DNA of 64,000 bases from Argopecten irradians (taxonomy: Eukaryota; Mollusca; Bivalvia; Pectinida; Pectinidae): positions 25,510,864-25,574,863 of the forward strand of contig NC_091140.1 of the NCBI RefSeq assembly GCF_041381155.1, in the 5' to 3' direction. The notes under the pieces are model-generated. The model was not told the DNA's origin. It made no database searches and saw only the letters and a program-made list of their open reading frames with translations. The translations under genes were made by a program, and so were the position numbers. This document shows positions 59,246 through 64,000 of this stretch, in pieces; the first letter of the stretch is position 1; each line of letters begins with the position of its first letter.

Positions 59246-60860
59246 GTATATAGTACAATTTTGTAATTTCTCTTTTTAAGCTATAATCATCCAGTCATAA
59301 TGACCTTTAGGCGTATATATGGACACCACCATATCACATCTGTGTCTTAGAAGTTCTCTCAAAACTTTGACAGACTACCCGGGACATTTGAGTGTATTTA
59401 GCTACCCAATGTTCCAGTCAACGCATACATCACTCACATCTATAAGTAAATTGGTGCAAAACCATTTATTTTCTAGTCATGGGAATTCATGGTGCATTTT
59501 AGAAATCAAAACATTTTTTAAACTCTGTCTAAATCCTCACAAATACCAGGACCTCTACATTTTTTTACCTCTAGAAAGTCTTTAAACTCCCATACTTCTA
59601 CTGAATCAAGACTTAAATGGGCGGAGGTAATTAAACGTATATGACAAGTAAAAACTCGAAAATTACATCACAAAATCTCAACCCTGACATCTGCTTTAAA
59701 TAAGGCTTTCCTGCCTCTCCGAACTAAGACCTATCTTTGACTCAAGTCTTATGCTGTTGCCAGTTATAAATTTGATAGTTTTTAAGATCAAAGAGACAAG
59801 AAATGGTTGAGATTTGAAATTTTAACACTCAGAGGCTTGATCTTATATAATACACAGTTTATATAAACATCGTTATAAAATCACAATAAAATAACTAGAA
59901 ACATCTTTATTGGTGTGGTTTTTAGAAGAAGTCAGTAATTATAGAAATAGTGTGCTGATAACTGTAATAAAAACAACCTGTAATCTGGGTCACAGACCTG
60001 GATAGTATCCGTGGTAATAAAAACCTGATGGGAATATTGAATTACTTACTGATGTCAGAATGAGCATTGGGTGATGAAAAGCTTTTTGATTGAGACACAT
60101 CTGATACACATTTTCAATTTTGGTATTAAATCATTTTTTTATCTTGTACAGGCTACTGAATCTGCTTGGTTCATCTACTCCCAAAACCTAACCCAGTCCC
60201 CCCAACTCTAGTGAAGTTCTACAGAATACTGGGATACAAAACATCGCCTCTGGAGCACCACACCTCTGACCTACAGTAAAACTTAACTTCCTTATCACCC
60301 ATTATCTGTTTATTTTAGCAAAATGTGGCCTCCCTCCTTCTTATTCTAGCCATAATAACTCTTTGAATTAAAGTTACAACCCTCCTTCAGATTTATAGCA
60401 ATGCATGCAAAAATGGCGATATATCTCTAGTCCAGAATAATAACATTAACTTGCCAAATTTGTTTCTATACATTTCAGTGTCATTGCTATGGAAAAAACA
60501 TTTCAACTCTAAAATCAGGATTAGGATGGTAAGGCACAATGAAACTGGATGGTATTCAATTGGTTAGCTTTAGAATTATAATCAATTTACACCTGTAAAT
60601 CTTATCACTATCTGTTAATCAACAAACTAATACCACAACATGGTCAAAGGAATACATGCAAAACTTATTCAAGACAGGGCATTGGTTAAATGTATCCCTC
60701 CCTCCTTTTATGAGTGGCCCCAAGGTCATAAAAACTCATAGATTAAAGGGAAATTGACAAAAATAAGCACATAAATAATTCAATAACTAGAGGGCAAATT
60801 AGGAATTATTCCATAGATGTAGAGTACATAGAATCAATTTGTTTTCAGAAAAACACTAAC

Positions 60861-60926
60861 CTCAGTAGGGTCTGCTGCCAAAGTCCGCGAGTCTTGACTT
60901 CCAGGTTTTCCTTCAACAGGTGGCGG
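60861..60926 (-). CDS. CRACD-like gene, most 5' exon in the window
   Basis: It encodes 22 codons, PPPVEGKPGSQDSRTLAADP then TE, in phase 0 at both ends, between acceptor TTTGTGTTTTCCAG and donor GTTAGT. Earlier exons, expected to hold the SHDSIF-type N-terminal box of the family, were not seen up to 64000 and probably lie beyond the window. Confidence 0.72.
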
Positions 60927-63900
60927 CTGGAAAACACAAAGAATGTAAATGTTTAATCAACGAGGATTACAGATAAATGGGGTTTGATTCGAGTAGGACC
61001 TGTCAGGATAATGGAAACACCACTTCCAAGGCCTACTTATATAACAGACAGTTAATCTGGTAAACATACACAAACACACAGAACACTGACAATGTAGCAG
61101 CTAATCTTCTGTCAATGGGTACGATATAGCTACTGCCCGTAAATCACATCCATTGGTAAAACATTTGACCACTTTCTGTTAAGTCATCTCATATGACGTG
61201 CACGTCTAGGTGATTTAAGCTGTTTACCATATCCACCCTGTTTGGTATCCCTGTTATACAATACATGGAGTAAAGAAATCCAACTGGAAGATATTCCTCG
61301 GAGATTACAGTAGAAATCTGTCACATTTAATATCTGGTCGACATCAAAGTCAGGTTTTTCCCCATATTACAGTCAAAGATGCCAAAATGAGCTTTTACAC
61401 ATCAGAATATTAAATGTTGTATCGATTGAAGTGATCAAGGTTTCCCAGGACAGAATCAATGTCACACCATCGTATTTTCAAACTAAAATGATATTTTTTT
61501 CTGTCTCCAGGCTGCAGAGAATCTAATATTTACAAGGCTGGCCTAGCTGCTATACATGTAAACAAGTGTGTCACGGCTTGATACACTTGCCAATCAATTG
61601 CACACTGTAGCCTCCTTGATTCCTGACACTACTCAAGTACCACTAGGGTTGACTCATCTGTGATGGGGATCAGCTCTACAAGTGGTTCTGTACAACACCA
61701 GTTGGTATGTTACAGAGGAACTTATCAACCAAAAGATCCTTATTAACCTTGTAATATTGCTACCCAGGCTATGTTCCTCCTTGGTCCTATCTCAGCCCTG
61801 CTTCACAGGGTACCTGTAAACACTGGTGCAATACACAACATGTTTTGTAGAATTTATCAAGGTGAGTCCACAGTACCAGTACCATGAGCTATGGTAGGAA
61901 ATTATCAAAGTAATGAGTCCATGAGAGAAACGTACCAGGTAAGTCCAGGTCTATTATAATAATTACTCATACAGTATACCCTATACACCATGCACTAGTT
62001 CTGATCAAAACACAAATGTATGACATTATTGTTTGATATACCATGTAGATATATGTTTGATTACACCTGAAGGTCGTGACTTACCTGTACAGGTACAGAC
62101 AATTACTGATTAGGAACAATTACAACTGATATAAGTTTTCACCTGTAAGTATAGAGTGATCAGTGACCTGACCATATATGGTCATAAACCTGTTAACTTT
62201 TCGCCATACACAGTAGTAGGCCGACTGTGGGTATGTGTATACATATATTGTGTATTGACTTAAGCTGTAAGGCTGCCAAAACATCAAATTATCATCAGAT
62301 ATATCCTTACTGTACATAGATATTTCTCACCTTAAGAGAATCAACCTTTTAACAACTAGACACTACTTATGGTATGATTTTGGCAATGTTATAATAAATT
62401 GATGATCAGAAGAATAGGAAACTCAATTGGCACCAATCAGACTTAAGACTCTGGGGTATAACTTCCTTTAACACCTGAAGACTCCAAATATAACTTCCTT
62501 TTAACACTGTAACATATAACTAACAAAATCATTAGGCCCGACACCCCTACATGAAGGACCATTATTTCTTACTGACCTTTGACTACCAGGACTGACAGCA
62601 CTGTTAGTTTAACCACTTATCCATGAATCAGGAACACTATATAATAATTATTATACTGTTAAATACAAATGTTCCTGAAGAAGCCACATATATATCTATA
62701 GCCAATACACATTGATCAATCATCAGAACACAGGAGTGATTGTTTCTGCTGACCTACTGGTGCCCTGGACATTGGTCACTTGTCCTGATTATGACCCATT
62801 AAGATGACTATAAGGTAGGTGTACCTGGAGCCCTGTCCAGTAATAATGACCTATGACTGTAATGAAGACCTTTGATTAGATACAGACCAACCCTCCACAC
62901 AAGGTCCCCTCTGTTTATACCTATTGGATGTCCACAATGGTAGAACTGTTCACAACCAATTACTGCTCCTTAAACCACAGAATACCTAGGGAGGCGATAC
63001 CAGTATCAAATAACATAGGGATAACCTCTCAGCTCCAATTTTCTCCTGAACAGTTGATGTCCAATGGGAAATGCAGATCACCGGGACATTACATGAATCG
63101 CTCTTCCCATTAAGTGGGCTGACCAACTGGACATATCAGTATTTAGGTACACTCGATTAGCCTTGCATTAGGTCTAGCATATGGTCAATAGTAACTAATT
63201 ATAAGTTACACACAAAGTCAATTATCTGTTGTAAACAACTTGTTGTGAGCATCCACTGGTCACACACTCCCTTATATAGTGAATACCTATTCAATCTAAT
63301 ACATTGTAGTTCACTTAATACCATCAATAGGTCTGTACCTATGAGAATACAAAGTGATAAATGCGTGATATTTATAAGAGGACTAAGATACCTTTGTTAC
63401 ATGACAATCCTTAGACAGGTAAAAACTAGGACACCTGTGTGTGATATAGTCCTCATCAACACCCAAATAATCACCAACATCTCGACAGTTTATTGTAACT
63501 CTAGCTAAGTGTAGGTAGATATAGGGACAAAACAATTTGTGTTACATATGTAACGACTGCCATTACACCACAAACATCAAAGTGCTGCTGTTCTGACTAA
63601 TGTTATATGGCCTCTATATACCGGTATTGTTGACCACCAGAAACATATCCTGGTCAGATAAACTGACCACAATGAATCTGTACCTATTAGATTTTTATTA
63701 CTTCAGGTACCTGTAGGTCTAGATTAGATGTGGGTTGTGTAATACCATTCCTCCCTACCAATGTAAATAGGCATAACACAATCCCTCAACTGTGTACCTA
63801 CATTTCAGTACATTAAGGTTGGGATGTTCAACAATTTGTACAACTGAAAAATTGAATATTTTCTTAAATCTGAAACAATATTACAAATTAATGTTCTTCA

Positions 63901-64000
63901 AAAACATTTTGCAACATTAAGATTATATACAATGATTTGATTTTTTATAACAGCTTTATACTGGTAACTATGGTAAATGTATCACTACCACAAGACAATG
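60927..64000. other. Probable intron of the CRACD-like gene
   Basis: No convincing exon was found on the minus strand; donor-like sites at 62084 and 62332 have no matching coding stretch. No transposon with clear ends was seen. Confidence 0.5.

Noticed and set aside
62085..62340. Additional CRACD-like exons at donor-like sites 62084 and 62332
   Set aside because: The stretches before them are either too short or closed by stops in every frame.
1..64000. CRISPR array or bacterial operon
   Set aside because: Tandem arrays here lack spacers of CRISPR form, and genes are intron-containing and eukaryotic.

Overview
The window looks like nuclear DNA of a marine invertebrate, most likely a bivalve mollusc. 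It is AT-rich and gene-sparse, its genes are split by GT-AG introns, and it is full of decayed transposons, miniature inverted-repeat elements and minisatellites. No bacterial, viral or organellar gene organisation is visible. The bivalve assignment is inference: it rests on the repeat style (tRNA-derived SINE pairs, CTGT-rich composite repeats, TTAA-flanked miniature elements) and on intron-rich genes with animal orthologues.

Layout. 0-6 kb: repeats, including a 149-bp hairpin, a roughly 2.9-kb inverted repeat, many TGACGTCA palindromes and a 40-bp minisatellite. 6.7-8.6 kb: a degenerate Ty3/gypsy pol remnant on the minus strand. 9.4-9.6 kb: a CpG-bearing minisatellite. 11.2-11.6 kb: a FLYWCH zinc-finger exon. 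13.1-13.4 kb: a LINE fragment. 14.3-15.5 kb: a compact two-exon orphan gene. 20.9-26.5 kb, minus strand: an MCTS1 (density-regulated translation re-initiation factor partner) orthologue in four recognised exons, with a LINE, two SINEs, a hAT-like miniature element and a minisatellite in its introns, and a possible divergent gene starting at 26.5 kb. 27.0-30.6 kb: nested DNA transposons. 31.5-34.1 kb: a composite repeat and a 50-bp minisatellite of about 33 copies. 34.2-36.5 kb, plus strand: a 580-aa two-zinc-finger protein. 36.6-40.1 kb: a non-autonomous LTR retrotransposon. 41.7-43.2 kb: miniature elements. 47.8-60.9 kb, minus strand: the 3' part (six exons, 772 codons) of a CRACD/KIAA1211-like actin-capping-regulator gene whose 5' exons lie beyond the right edge.

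The genes do not form a pathway. The region is best read as unrelated genes set in a transposon-rich landscape. The most rewarding structure is the set of nested elements with target-site duplications at 27-30.6 kb: a foldback element contains a hAT-like element, and that contains a near-perfect palindromic element whose termini resemble those of the outer foldback. Other notable points are an LTR element whose two LTRs agree in U3 but not in U5, two TTAA-flanked miniature families, a minisatellite that seems to have grown out of an MCTS1 splice-donor region, and a missing MCTS1 terminal exon. All alignments and identities were judged by eye.
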